Source of the DNA: Thermoproteaceae archaeon
GTDB lineage: Archaea > Thermoproteota > Thermoprotei > Thermoproteales > Thermoproteaceae
Direction of reading: 5' to 3'
DNA: 35,069 nt
NCBI GenBank assembly: GCA_015521775.1
Contig: WANN01000014.1
Coordinates: 1-35,069, forward strand
Shown: positions 15,335 to 22,655 of the stretch, piece by piece
Layout: every line of letters begins with the position of its first letter
Position numbering within the stretch: the stretch's first letter is position 1
Notes under the pieces: model-generated
Told to the model about the DNA's origin: nothing
Seen by the model: only the letters and a program-made list of their open reading frames with translations
Database searches by the model: none
Translations under genes and position numbers: made by a program

Positions 15335-15953
15335 CGCCGCAGCTTTCCTCTATCTTCCTCACCGTGTGCCAACTGCGCCTCACCACGGGCGGCATCGACC
15401 CGGCCTCGCATATCCAACGCCTCAGGAACTCCACGGTCCTGGGATCGCTCGGGTACCCGGATCCGGGGTCGCCGTACCGCGCCGCTATTTCCCTAATCGC
15501 GTCGTCCCTGACCACCTTCGCCACTATGCTCGCCGCGGCAACCACGGGGACCTCCCTATCCGCTCCCGCCATGGCCCTAACCCTGGCAGGGACGAGCCCG
15601 CCCAGCATCGACCCAAACCTCTCGGCCCGCGGGTCCGGGCTGTCCACGTAGACCTCGAGGGCGCCCCCACATTTCCTGATGAGGCTAGCCATCATCTGGG
15701 CCTCGAGCACGTTCAGCTTTCCCCTGAAGACAAAGCTGTCCACGGTGCTTGGGTCGGCCTTAACGTGGTCCACGCATTGCGCCGTCCTCACTATACGCCC
15801 ATATAGCCTCGCCCTCCTCGTAGGCGAGAGCAGCTTCGAGTCCCTTACCCCGAGCCGCGCAAAAGCCTCATTATCGCCCACGACTATGGCCACCACCAGG
15901 GGACCCACCACAGCTCCCCTCCCCGCCTCGTCGACGCCGGCCACGTTGGGCAT
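15327..15953 (-). CDS. rnhB: Ribonuclease HII
   Basis: A 208-residue type 2 RNase H, which cuts RNA in RNA-DNA hybrids and removes misincorporated ribonucleotides. The catalytic residues are D8 and E9 in GVDEAGRG, D102 in YVDSPDP and D130 in GADREVPVVAAASIVAK; DSKLLS follows at 38-43 and GSGYPSD near 163. It is on the strand opposite the ribosomal genes and overlaps uS17 by 8 bases at its 3' end. Confidence 0.95.
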   Translation of the reverse strand: MPNVAGVDEAGRGAVVGPLVVAIVVGDNEAFARLGVRDSKLLSPTRRARLYGRIVRTAQCVDHVKADPSTVDSFVFRGKLNVLEAQMMASLIRKCGGALEVYVDSPDPRAERFGSMLGGLVPARVRAMAGADREVPVVAAASIVAKVVRDDAIREIAARYGDPGSGYPSDPRTVEFLRRWICEAGSMPPVVRRSWHTVRKIEESCGVR

Positions 15954-15971
15954 CGACGGTCTTTGGCCCTA

Positions 15972-16005
15972 GGTAATATTTTTTTAGGGGTCCCAACGGT
16001 GGGAC
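15972..16005 (+). promoter_or_regulatory. uS3 promoter with GTCCCA-ACGG-TGGGAC repeat at the start codon
   Basis: GGTAATATTTTTTTA (15972-15986) is the TATA region. A perfect 6-bp inverted repeat (15990-15995 and 16000-16005) lies between it and ATG 16006, covering the predicted transcription start. An operator or a hairpin touching the start codon would both fit. Confidence 0.5.
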
Positions 16006-16671
16006 ATGGCCAGCAGCGGCAAGAAGATGCCCATATACAAGAAGATACTGCAGGAACAGATCAAGAAGTGGATGGTAAAGGAATTCCTCGAATATAGGCT
16101 TCTGCGGCTCGGCTACATAGACTCGAACGTGGTGAGGACGCCCCTTGGAACGCGCATAGTGATCTTCGCCGAGCGGCCCAGCAGGATCATAGGCAGGAGG
16201 GGGGCCATAGCAAAGGAGCTCAGCCAGCTCCTCGAGACCAAGCTGGGCGTGGACAACCCGCAGATAGACGTGACCGATATAAGCAGGGTCGAGGCCCCGG
16301 AGCTGTTCCCCAGGGTCATAGCGCTTAGAATAGCCAACGCCATGGCGAGGGGCGTCAGGTTCAGGAGGGCTGCCTTCGTAGCCATGCGCCAGATCCAGGA
16401 GGCGGGGGCCAAGGGCTACGAGATAGTTATAAGCGGCAAGCTCACCACGGAGAGGGCGAAGTTCGAGAAGTACACCGTGGGCAAGGTATACAAATCGGGC
16501 AACGACTCCATAGTTAACGTGAGGAGGACCGTGCTCCCCGTGCTGTTGAAGCCAGGCATATACGGGATAGAGGTGAGCATAACTTCGCCCATGACCAAGC
16601 TAAGCGACGAGTTCTCCATTAGGCCCGCCATGAGGCCCGAGGCGGCCCCTGAGGCAACCGCCAGCGAGTAG
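16006..16671 (+). CDS. rps3: Small ribosomal subunit protein uS3
   Basis: A 221-residue archaeal S3, located at the mRNA entry channel of the 30S subunit. The KH domain with its GxxG loop (IIGRRGAIAKELSQLL, loop at 63-66) is clear, followed by the C-terminal S3 domain (GYEIVISGKLTTERAKFEKY) and an alanine/glutamate-rich tail EAAPEATASE. It starts a short operon with uL29 (2-base gap) and the Rpp29-like gene. No L22 gene precedes it here, unlike the usual L22-S3-L29 order. Confidence 0.97.
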   Translation: MASSGKKMPIYKKILQEQIKKWMVKEFLEYRLLRLGYIDSNVVRTPLGTRIVIFAERPSRIIGRRGAIAKELSQLLETKLGVDNPQIDVTDISRVEAPELFPRVIALRIANAMARGVRFRRAAFVAMRQIQEAGAKGYEIVISGKLTTERAKFEKYTVGKVYKSGNDSIVNVRRTVLPVLLKPGIYGIEVSITSPMTKLSDEFSIRPAMRPEAAPEATASE

Positions 16672-16673
16672 CC

Positions 16674-16877
16674 ATGTCAAGCCAAAAGCTCAACGCAAAG
16701 GCCATACGCTCCATGAATAGGGAGGAGAGGGCGAGACTGCTCGACCAGCTGAGGGCGGAACTGCTGCGTTTAGAAACGCAGAGGGGACGCGGGATAGTGG
16801 AGAACCCGGGCAGGATAAGGGCCATTAAACGGGCCATCGCGCGCATACTCACCATTGAGAGGGAGGAAAAGAAGTGA
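16674..16877 (+). CDS. rpl29: Large ribosomal subunit protein uL29
   Basis: A 67-residue L29, a two-helix protein near the peptide exit tunnel. It shows AIRSMNREERARLLDQLRAELLRLETQR followed by IVENPGRIRAIKRAIARILTI, the standard helical hairpin. It begins 2 bases after the uS3 stop and is followed at once by the Rpp29-like gene. Confidence 0.95.
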   Translation: MSSQKLNAKAIRSMNREERARLLDQLRAELLRLETQRGRGIVENPGRIRAIKRAIARILTIEREEKK

Positions 16878-16893
16878 GCCCGATCCAAGGTGC

Positions 16894-17118
16894 GTGGATC
16901 TGCTGGGACGCACAGTGCTGGTAATGGACTGCCCCTACGACGTGGAAGGCGTCGTGGTGGGGGAAACGAGGAACACCTTCCTGATAATTAGCAGGGGCAG
17001 AAGGGTCGTCGTGCCGAAGCTCCCCTGCACGTTTCTGGTCTACTCGGACTGTTGGAGACTCGTCAGGGGGAGGTGGCTTATAGGGTACAGGGACGTGAGG
17101 CTTTCCAAGTGCCGCTAA
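16894..17118 (+). CDS. RNase P subunit Rpp29/Pop4-like protein, very short
   Basis: A 74-residue protein (from GTG 16894) with the Rpp29 beta-barrel pattern: LLGRTVLVMDCPYDVEGVVVGETRNTFLII, then RRVVVPKLPCTFLVY and RGRWLIGYRDVRL. The ETRNT and VVPK elements match archaeal Rpp29, the RNase P protein that partners Rpp21 on the specificity domain of the RNA. Its place right after uL29 is the usual archaeal site for this gene. A TTG at 16855 would give 87 residues but overlaps uL29 by 23 bases. The protein lacks most of the N-terminal extension seen in family members and has four unusual cysteines. Thermoproteales relatives have a shrunken RNase P RNA, so a reduced Rpp29 is of interest. Confidence 0.72.
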   Translation: MDLLGRTVLVMDCPYDVEGVVVGETRNTFLIISRGRRVVVPKLPCTFLVYSDCWRLVRGRWLIGYRDVRLSKCR

Positions 17119-17936
17119 ATACCGCTCAGGAACAGGCCTACAAGGGTCACCGAGAAGCCAAACAGCATGATTCCTTTTCCCCTTCTCGGCGAGGCCGCTG
17201 AGGCCAGACACGCGTACGCCAACAGCGCCGACGTTGCCATGACCGCAAGTGAGAGGGGCTGAGGCCACGACGCTAGGACAAGCGGCACGGATACGAGTAT
17301 GGCTGCCCCCACAGCGGCCCAGGCCAGGTAGAGGGACCGCTTGGGGCCCAGCAGGTGCACGACGGTTATTATGCCGGCCCTCAGGTCGCCCTCATAGTCG
17401 GCAACGGACTTTACAACCTCCCTACCGATGTTCGCCAAAAAAGTGGCGGCGAAGAGGAGGACAAGGACGTCCATGTTCCTGGCGAACCCCGCCACCGAGG
17501 CGCCGTACACGTATACCATGGACGTGGTGAACGCAACAGAGATGTTCCCGAGTAGGGGGACCCTCTTAAGCTTCACATTATACATGTAGCCCACCGTTAT
17601 AGCGGCCAGGTACACGGAAAGTGGTAGGGGGCCCAACAACAGGGCTATCGCGACCCCAGACACTAGGGCGAGTAACGCCGCGGCCCACGCCTCCCCAACC
17701 GAGACCGAGCCCTTAACGAGGGGGGCCCCCGGCCTGTTGATCCTGTCCTCCTCCATGTTCGCGATGTCGTTGGTTACGAAGAGGAACGCCTCGGCGAGCA
17801 CCGTGGAGAGGAACGCCATGAGGGCCCTCCAATGCTCCAGCTCTTCCGCAGTGTAGAGGTACGCCGCCGTCACCGCGAGGCCTGCGAGCACGCCGTGCTC
17901 GAGCCGCGCCAACCTGAAAAAGTCTACGGGACTCAC
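17115..17936 (-). CDS. UbiA-family prenyltransferase, likely DGGGP synthase
   Basis: A 273-residue membrane prenyltransferase with about eight or nine hydrophobic segments. The first aspartate motif NDIANMEEDRINRP is at 56-69 and the second, DYEGD, at 180-184; YNVKLKR and GNISVAF lie between. The MEEDRINRPGAPLVKG form is typical of archaeal (S)-2,3-di-O-geranylgeranylglyceryl phosphate synthase, which adds the second isoprenoid chain in ether-lipid synthesis. Start GTG 17936, 4 bases after the upstream membrane-protein gene, so the two are probably co-transcribed. A quinone prenyltransferase is the main alternative. Confidence 0.87.
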   Translation of the reverse strand: MSPVDFFRLARLEHGVLAGLAVTAAYLYTAEELEHWRALMAFLSTVLAEAFLFVTNDIANMEEDRINRPGAPLVKGSVSVGEAWAAALLALVSGVAIALLLGPLPLSVYLAAITVGYMYNVKLKRVPLLGNISVAFTTSMVYVYGASVAGFARNMDVLVLLFAATFLANIGREVVKSVADYEGDLRAGIITVVHLLGPKRSLYLAWAAVGAAILVSVPLVLASWPQPLSLAVMATSALLAYACLASAASPRRGKGIMLFGFSVTLVGLFLSGI

Positions 17937-17940
17937 CGGA

Positions 17941-18285
17941 TCAGGCCCGCCTCCCCCTAGCCAGATCCATCGCGGACATGCCTGCTATAGCTAGTAGGAG
18001 CAGGAGCACTGGAAGGTGCTCCATGGCCAGCGGAGCCAACGAGCCCGTGGACGTCACAACCGACGTGCTTATCCTCCCCGCAAGGAAGCCCGAAAGGAGC
18101 AGCACGGCTATTCTGTATGGCCTAAAGGCAAGCGCTAGGAACGCCGCTGCTACCGCGAAGTTCTCCGCTATGAGGAATGGGGGGCCGCCGGCGGGTATAA
18201 GGAACGCCGCGTTGACGCCTATGTGGCCCAGCGCCACTACGACGAGCAGCGCGTTCAACAGCATGGCGTTCCTACACATTCCCAT
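17941..18285 (-). CDS. Small unknown membrane protein
   Basis: A protein of about 114 residues with four hydrophobic segments (LLNALLVVVALGHIGVNAAF; LIAENFAVAAAFLALAF; IAVLLLSGFLAGR; HLPVLLLLLAIAGM) and a basic end DLARGRRA. I do not recognise a family. The frame is open to 18357, but ATG 18285, 18279 or 18264 are more likely starts given the AT-rich promoter region; 18285 is a compromise. It ends 4 bases before the prenyltransferase gene and is probably in one operon with it. Confidence 0.55.
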   Translation of the reverse strand: MGMCRNAMLLNALLVVVALGHIGVNAAFLIPAGGPPFLIAENFAVAAAFLALAFRPYRIAVLLLSGFLAGRISTSVVTSTGSLAPLAMEHLPVLLLLLAIAGMSAMDLARGRRA

Positions 18286-18336
18286 TATTAATGTTCGCCT
18301 AGGCGGCGCGGCCCTCAAAAGGGCATCCACTACCCT

Positions 18337-18445
18337 AATATTTATTGTCAACCTCAATAATATTATACATCTATCTATATTATATTATATTAAGAATCTT
18401 GTTATGTTAAATAAATATACGTTATAATGGAAATATTAATATATC
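18337..18445. promoter_or_regulatory. AT-rich divergent region with long inverted repeat
   Basis: About 110 bases of strongly A/T-rich DNA in a GC-rich window. It contains AATATTTATTG (18337-18347) facing CAATAATATT (18355-18364), an inverted repeat with a one-base gap, and short repeats of TATAT/ATTAT. TATA boxes for both flanking genes lie inside (for the plus gene ATTAATATAT near 18434-18443). Confidence 0.45.
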
Positions 18446-18462
18446 CCAAAAGACTCCATCAC

Positions 18463-19566
18463 ATGAAGGGCGCCATATTGATAGCCCTAATAGCGATAGT
18501 GGCCGCCGCTGGGGTCATGTACTTCGTATCAACCCAGCAAGGTGGTGGCGGCCCAGCCGCCGTGACCACCACCGAGGAGATAACCGTGGAAAGGCCCGGA
18601 GAAACTGGGGAGACAGACACAGGCATCCCCACAGTGACCGTCACCGAGACGTACGAAGAGGAGGAAACGTATACGGAGACCTCGACGGAGACCACCACAA
18701 CGAGCCCAACGACCAGCCCTACAGCCACGGAGACCACCACGCAGCCGGCCGTCGAGACGCAGACCCCAACGGAGACGTCCACCCCGACAACCACGGAGGC
18801 CCCTGAAGGGGGCGGCGAAGAGGGCGCGGGAGACGCGGAGAGGCTCATGGAACAGTACATCGATAGGCTGCTCAACAGCAAGTTCACGGTTGAATATAGT
18901 TGGTATGCTAGGTGGGACGCGCAGGGCTATCAGGGAAACGCGTCGGCCTCGTTGACGCTTTCGGTTGACGGGCCCGGTAAGAGGGCGTACATTAAAATGG
19001 TCGTAATAGAGGCGCAGGGCGGCCTCACCGAGGCTATGAACGGCACCGTGGAACAGATAATCAAGGGTGACATCGATTCTGGATACCTGAAAAAGACCGT
19101 AATCTATGTAGAGGGATCCGTCATGGTCCAAACAGAGACCCATAGAAAGGTTTCCGAGGGGCAGATAGAGGTGTGCACAGAGACCAAGATGGTGTTCCAG
19201 GGCAGGGAGATTGCGCAGCCCAAACAATGCACTACCTTTGAGTACAACAACTATGTGAGACAATACGGGGAGCCTGACGCCAGGAAGGCGGCCTACAACT
19301 TCACGAGGGGGCTCTTCGAGGATTATAGGGGAGTCGACTACCTGGGCACGAGGAATGTCAACGGCATTGTGTCGGACTGCTTCGGCGTGGTGGATTCTGC
19401 GGGGCGGGCTGTGGCAGAGCTGTGTTTCGCCAAGGACAGCGGCATAATAACGCGCGCGTACTTCAAGAGCGACGATAGCGGGTTCGAGTTCTCCATGGAG
19501 CTGGATGGACCACCACGGCTCGGCACGTTCCTCGAGGAGGAATTCGCACGCGTGGAGCGGACCTAG
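18463..19566 (+). CDS. Membrane-anchored, threonine-rich extracellular protein
   Basis: A 367-residue protein that I cannot assign to a family. An N-terminal hydrophobic helix (about residues 2-22) acts as signal anchor, followed by a low-complexity stalk (about 33-112) made of threonine, glutamate, serine and proline, a likely heavily O-glycosylated linker. The C-terminal domain (about 120-367) is beta-rich with sequons NAS, NGT and NFT and four cysteines (in VCTETK, QCTTF, DCFGV and LCFAK) that could form two disulfides. The build resembles archaeal cell-surface or pilus-associated proteins. ATG 18463 was chosen because it follows a TATA-like box by about 25 bases; ATG 18427 would add 12 residues ahead of the helix. 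Confidence 0.72.
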   Translation: MKGAILIALIAIVAAAGVMYFVSTQQGGGGPAAVTTTEEITVERPGETGETDTGIPTVTVTETYEEEETYTETSTETTTTSPTTSPTATETTTQPAVETQTPTETSTPTTTEAPEGGGEEGAGDAERLMEQYIDRLLNSKFTVEYSWYARWDAQGYQGNASASLTLSVDGPGKRAYIKMVVIEAQGGLTEAMNGTVEQIIKGDIDSGYLKKTVIYVEGSVMVQTETHRKVSEGQIEVCTETKMVFQGREIAQPKQCTTFEYNNYVRQYGEPDARKAAYNFTRGLFEDYRGVDYLGTRNVNGIVSDCFGVVDSAGRAVAELCFAKDSGIITRAYFKSDDSGFEFSMELDGPPRLGTFLEEEFARVERT

Positions 19567-20255
19567 AGGGTTTCCCTAACGGCCTTTAAAACATCCAACA
19601 GGGCTTTGTGATCCTTAGGCACGCTGATTACCACACCATGCGCAATCCCAGCAAGCTCGTCGATCGTCTTGGGCACCTCGGCCACAGTGATGTAGGGTTG
19701 TCCGAGGGCGCTCAGGAAATGGACGTTGCGCGGCGTGGCAATCAAAAGGTATGGGTACACCCGCGCCCGGTCGCCGATCATCCTCAACATGTCCTTCTGC
19801 CCAGCGTACCTCAACAACAGGAAGAAGTCCGCCCCCATGGAGGCCCTCGCCAGTATGTCCCCCTCGCCCCTCCTGAGGCTTATCAACGCTCCCATGGATA
19901 TGCCGAGCGACTTGCCGTACTTCACCGCGGTCTCCGTGTCCACGTCCCCAACGGGCGTCCCCTTGACGGGCGGATCGCCCCTCAGCACTACGAGCCTCCT
20001 CACGCCGAGCATGCGGGCCGCCCCCATCATGGACTCGAACGCCACCCAGTTCAGGTCGGCCAGCCTCATATGCGCGACAGCGTCTATGCCGGCCTCCTCC
20101 ATGACGAGGTGCGCCGCAGCTATTGAATGCGCAGTGGGTCGGCCCATGGGGGCCTCTGGTAGGTCCAGCGAGTCGGCGTACCTAGCCACGGCCAGCGCCC
20201 TTTCAATGAGGGTCTCGCGGGTCCTCGGGACCGTCAGTTCTGCGATGATCTCCAC
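19563..20255 (-). CDS. MetF-like methylenetetrahydrofolate (pterin) reductase
   Basis: A 230-residue TIM-barrel protein similar to the methylenetetrahydrofolate reductase family. Visible features are the N-terminal strand EIIAELTVPR, PEAPMGRPTAHS with a family-like substrate loop, HMRLADLNW (the core after strand 3), VVLRGDPPVKGTPVG (the LRGDPP element, highly characteristic of MetF) and a later ADFFLLLRYAG strand. It is shorter than bacterial MetF (about 290). It would make the methyl pterin used in methionine or corrinoid methylation, with archaeal pterins as the likely carrier. The start is GTG 20255. A corrinoid protein gene lies 8 kb away. Confidence 0.75.
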   Translation of the reverse strand: MEIIAELTVPRTRETLIERALAVARYADSLDLPEAPMGRPTAHSIAAAHLVMEEAGIDAVAHMRLADLNWVAFESMMGAARMLGVRRLVVLRGDPPVKGTPVGDVDTETAVKYGKSLGISMGALISLRRGEGDILARASMGADFFLLLRYAGQKDMLRMIGDRARVYPYLLIATPRNVHFLSALGQPYITVAEVPKTIDELAGIAHGVVISVPKDHKALLDVLKAVRETL

Positions 20256-20330
20256 GGTATATGGGGCGTAGGGGGGATTTAATAATGTGCTCTATAAACC
20301 CAGTTTGTTGGTTCCCCGAAGCCGAAGGCG

Positions 20331-20804
20331 CTAGTCCTTGACCGTGCCTATGGAGACAAGGGTCTTCGTCTCCTTCACCCCCTCCAAGTTGTTCAGCGTG
20401 TCCAACACCTTGTCCAGCACGGTTTCCTGGGTTATCACGGCCAGGTCGTACTCGCCCGCAAGTCTCATCGCCCTCTCTATGGGCATTTTCTTTATCCCGT
20501 CATATACCCTGTCCCTGTACTTGGGCTCCACCTTGACCAGTATTATGACCTCGTTGGCACGGCCCCTCAGGTACTTGACCGCCTTCTCCGTGACGTCCAC
20601 GAACTCCCTCCCCGTCCTGACAAGGCCGAGCTCCTTGAGCCGTTTCAGGTGTATTGCCAGCGCCTGCCGCGTCATGCCAAGCTCCCTGGCAATCTCATCC
20701 TGATCCCCGTACACAGTGTACACTCTCATGGGCTGCGCTCGCGTTACTAGGTGCTGGAGTATTTGGACTTGTCTATCCGTAAGCCTAACTTCCTCCATGG
20801 ACAT
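20331..20804 (-). CDS. Lrp/AsnC-family transcription regulator
   Basis: A 157-residue regulator with an N-terminal winged helix-turn-helix (about 8-72; DQDEIARELGMTRQALAIHLKRLKELG is the recognition region) and a C-terminal RAM domain (about 80-155: VIILVKVEPKYRDRVYDGI, later YDLAVITQETVLDKV). The HTH is a little longer than in typical Lrp proteins. A strong TATA box lies about 24 bases upstream. The gene stands alone; it may respond to amino acids and regulate itself. Targets cannot be told, although the lys block 10 kb away is the sort of target known for archaeal LysM-type Lrp proteins. Confidence 0.85.
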   Translation of the reverse strand: MSMEEVRLTDRQVQILQHLVTRAQPMRVYTVYGDQDEIARELGMTRQALAIHLKRLKELGLVRTGREFVDVTEKAVKYLRGRANEVIILVKVEPKYRDRVYDGIKKMPIERAMRLAGEYDLAVITQETVLDKVLDTLNNLEGVKETKTLVSIGTVKD

Positions 20805-20821
20805 GATTTGAAAAGGGTTCG

Positions 20822-20834
20822 TATATATATAAAT
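20822..20834 (-). promoter_or_regulatory. TATA box of the Lrp-family gene
   Basis: On the minus strand ATTTATATATATA, about 24 bases before ATG 20804; among the strongest TATA matches in the window. Confidence 0.6.
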
Positions 20835-21101
20835 GTTTTGTTGAAATTGCGGCCGACCACAGCAACTTTTTCCCCGTAACTATTGTCTGAAATAACGGAA
20901 ATACCCAACTACCACAAGGAAATAACCTCTATAATGCCGAAGACTCTATCTACAGGGTTTCCACGTTAGTGCCGGCCATCTCCCTTGGGGACAATTGCCG
21001 CGATCTCGCGCTACCCCTCGTTAGAAATGTACTGTGGTCCTCCATAAGAGTGACCAGATATGTAGCCCAGTCCGTCCAGAGACCCATGGGCCGGGACCGC
21101 G
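20835..21101. other. Intergenic stretch without a recognised gene
   Basis: About 270 bases between the Lrp gene and the end of hyuB. It shows lower GC at the left and no credible reading frame on either strand; a 104-codon frame from 20969 is proline/arginine-rich and runs into the antisense of hyuB. No tRNA-like fold was seen. A decayed gene is possible. Confidence 0.4.
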
Positions 21102-22655
21102 CTAGCCGTGGGGCACTCCCCAGCCCCCGCCTCCGGGGGTCTCCAACACGAATTCGTCGCCCGGGTACAGGTCCAGGACGGCCTTACCGGCCAACTCCAC
21201 CCTTTCCCCAGACGCCCTCACCACGTAGGCTCTGCCAGGGCTGCCCGGTTCACCCCCCATTAGGCCCCATGGCCCCACCTTGAACCTGTCCGCAAGTAGG
21301 GCGAGCCGCATCGGGGCAAGGGCCTTGAAGGAGCGTATTATCCCGTCCCCTCCACGCCACCGTCCCCTTCCCCCACTTCCCTCCCTCACCATGTAGCGCG
21401 TAAAGAGGAGCGGGTAGGCGAGCTCCACCACCTCTATAGGCGTGTTCATGGTATTGGTCATGTTTACGTGTACGCCCGACACGCCGTCCTTTCCGGGCCT
21501 GCCTCCCGTGCCTCCGCCGACCGTCTCATAGTAGCTCCACGAGGAGTCGCGCCAGACGCCCCCAATCATTATGTTGGCCATTGTGCCGGAGCCGGCCGCG
21601 GGCACCCTTTCCGGCATGGCCGCCGCCAACGCCCTGAACACCGCGTCCGCTATGCGTTGGCTGGTCTCCAGGTTGCCGCCGGAAACAGCCGCGGGCCTCC
21701 TGGGATTCACAATGGTGCCCTCGGGCGCCGCTACCTGCACGACGCTGTAGAACCCCTCGTTGGTGGGCACGTCGCTGCCCAGGAGGCACCTCACGGGGAA
21801 GGCGGCTGCCGAGTAGGTCACGCCGAACACCGCGTTGAGCGGCCCCTCGACCTGGTGGGCGGACCCGGCGAAGTCGAGCGTAACCCCGTCGTCCCTCACG
21901 GACACCTTCACGCGTATGGGCAGTAGGCCCTCGCCCCACTCCAGGTGGTCCTCCGCCTCGAACGTTCCCCGGGGCCATCCGGCCAACGCCAGGAGGGAGA
22001 GGCGCCTCCCGTAGTCTATCGCTGAGTCCCAGGCCTCGAGAACTTCCTCCCCGTACCTTTCGAGCAGCTCCGCGATGCGCCGCGTCCCCACGACGTTTGC
22101 GGCCAGCTGGGCGTTGAGGTCCCCAAGCGCAGTGGCTGGGTCCCGCACGTTGGCCAGCCACACCGCCAGGAGGTCCCTCCTGACCTGTCCCCCCTCCACT
22201 GCCTTCAGGGGCGGCATCACGACCCCCTCCTCGTGCATGGTCCGCGCCCATGGATTTATGCTGCCGGGCACAGGACCGCCAACGTCGACGTGGTGGGCCT
22301 TGTTCACCACGTACCCCACTATGCGGCCCCTCCAATGGATGGGGCTGAGCAGCATCACGTCGTTGAGGTGCGTGCCGGCAATGTATGGGTCGTTGACGAG
22401 CGCCGCGTCCCCCGGCCCCAGCTCTATCCCCTCCCTTTCCAACGCCTCTAGGAGGCGCCCCACGCCGACCCTGAAGGAGCCCAGGTGGACGGGTATGTGC
22501 TCGGCCTGGGCCACTATGCGGCCCTCGGCGTCCAGCACTGCGACGCTGTGGTCCATGCGCTCCCTGATGTTGGGCGAAAGCGCCGAGCGCCTAAGCGCGG
22601 CGCCGGCCTCCTCGGCAATGTAGACCGTGGCCCTGTAGACCAGCTCCCACCTCAC
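21102..22655 (-). CDS. hyuB: Hydantoinase B / oxoprolinase-type subunit
   Basis: A 517-residue HyuB-family subunit that works with HyuA in ATP-dependent hydrolysis or carboxylation (N-methylhydantoinase, 5-oxoprolinase, acetone/acetophenone carboxylase group). It has RERMDHSVAVLDAEGRIVAQAEHIPVHLGS near 31-60, NDPYIAGTHLNDV at 88-100, and the glycine-rich end ETPGGGGWG, all family hallmarks. The start is a GTG that overlaps the hyuA stop (GTGA, 22652-22655), so the subunits are translationally coupled. The substrate cannot be decided from sequence; 5-oxoproline or a hydantoin are possible. Confidence 0.9.
   Translation of the reverse strand: MRWELVYRATVYIAEEAGAALRRSALSPNIRERMDHSVAVLDAEGRIVAQAEHIPVHLGSFRVGVGRLLEALEREGIELGPGDAALVNDPYIAGTHLNDVMLLSPIHWRGRIVGYVVNKAHHVDVGGPVPGSINPWARTMHEEGVVMPPLKAVEGGQVRRDLLAVWLANVRDPATALGDLNAQLAANVVGTRRIAELLERYGEEVLEAWDSAIDYGRRLSLLALAGWPRGTFEAEDHLEWGEGLLPIRVKVSVRDDGVTLDFAGSAHQVEGPLNAVFGVTYSAAAFPVRCLLGSDVPTNEGFYSVVQVAAPEGTIVNPRRPAAVSGGNLETSQRIADAVFRALAAAMPERVPAAGSGTMANIMIGGVWRDSSWSYYETVGGGTGGRPGKDGVSGVHVNMTNTMNTPIEVVELAYPLLFTRYMVREGSGGRGRWRGGDGIIRSFKALAPMRLALLADRFKVGPWGLMGGEPGSPGRAYVVRASGERVELAGKAVLDLYPGDEFVLETPGGGGWGVPHG

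Noticed and set aside
16855-16893. TTG start for the Rpp29-like gene
   Set aside because: It would overlap uL29 by 23 bases and add a basic stretch not typical of the domain; GTG 16894 fits the domain start. Not fully excluded.
21526-22335. 269-codon frame inside hyuB
   Set aside because: Gly/Arg-rich shadow of a clear HyuB gene in another frame.
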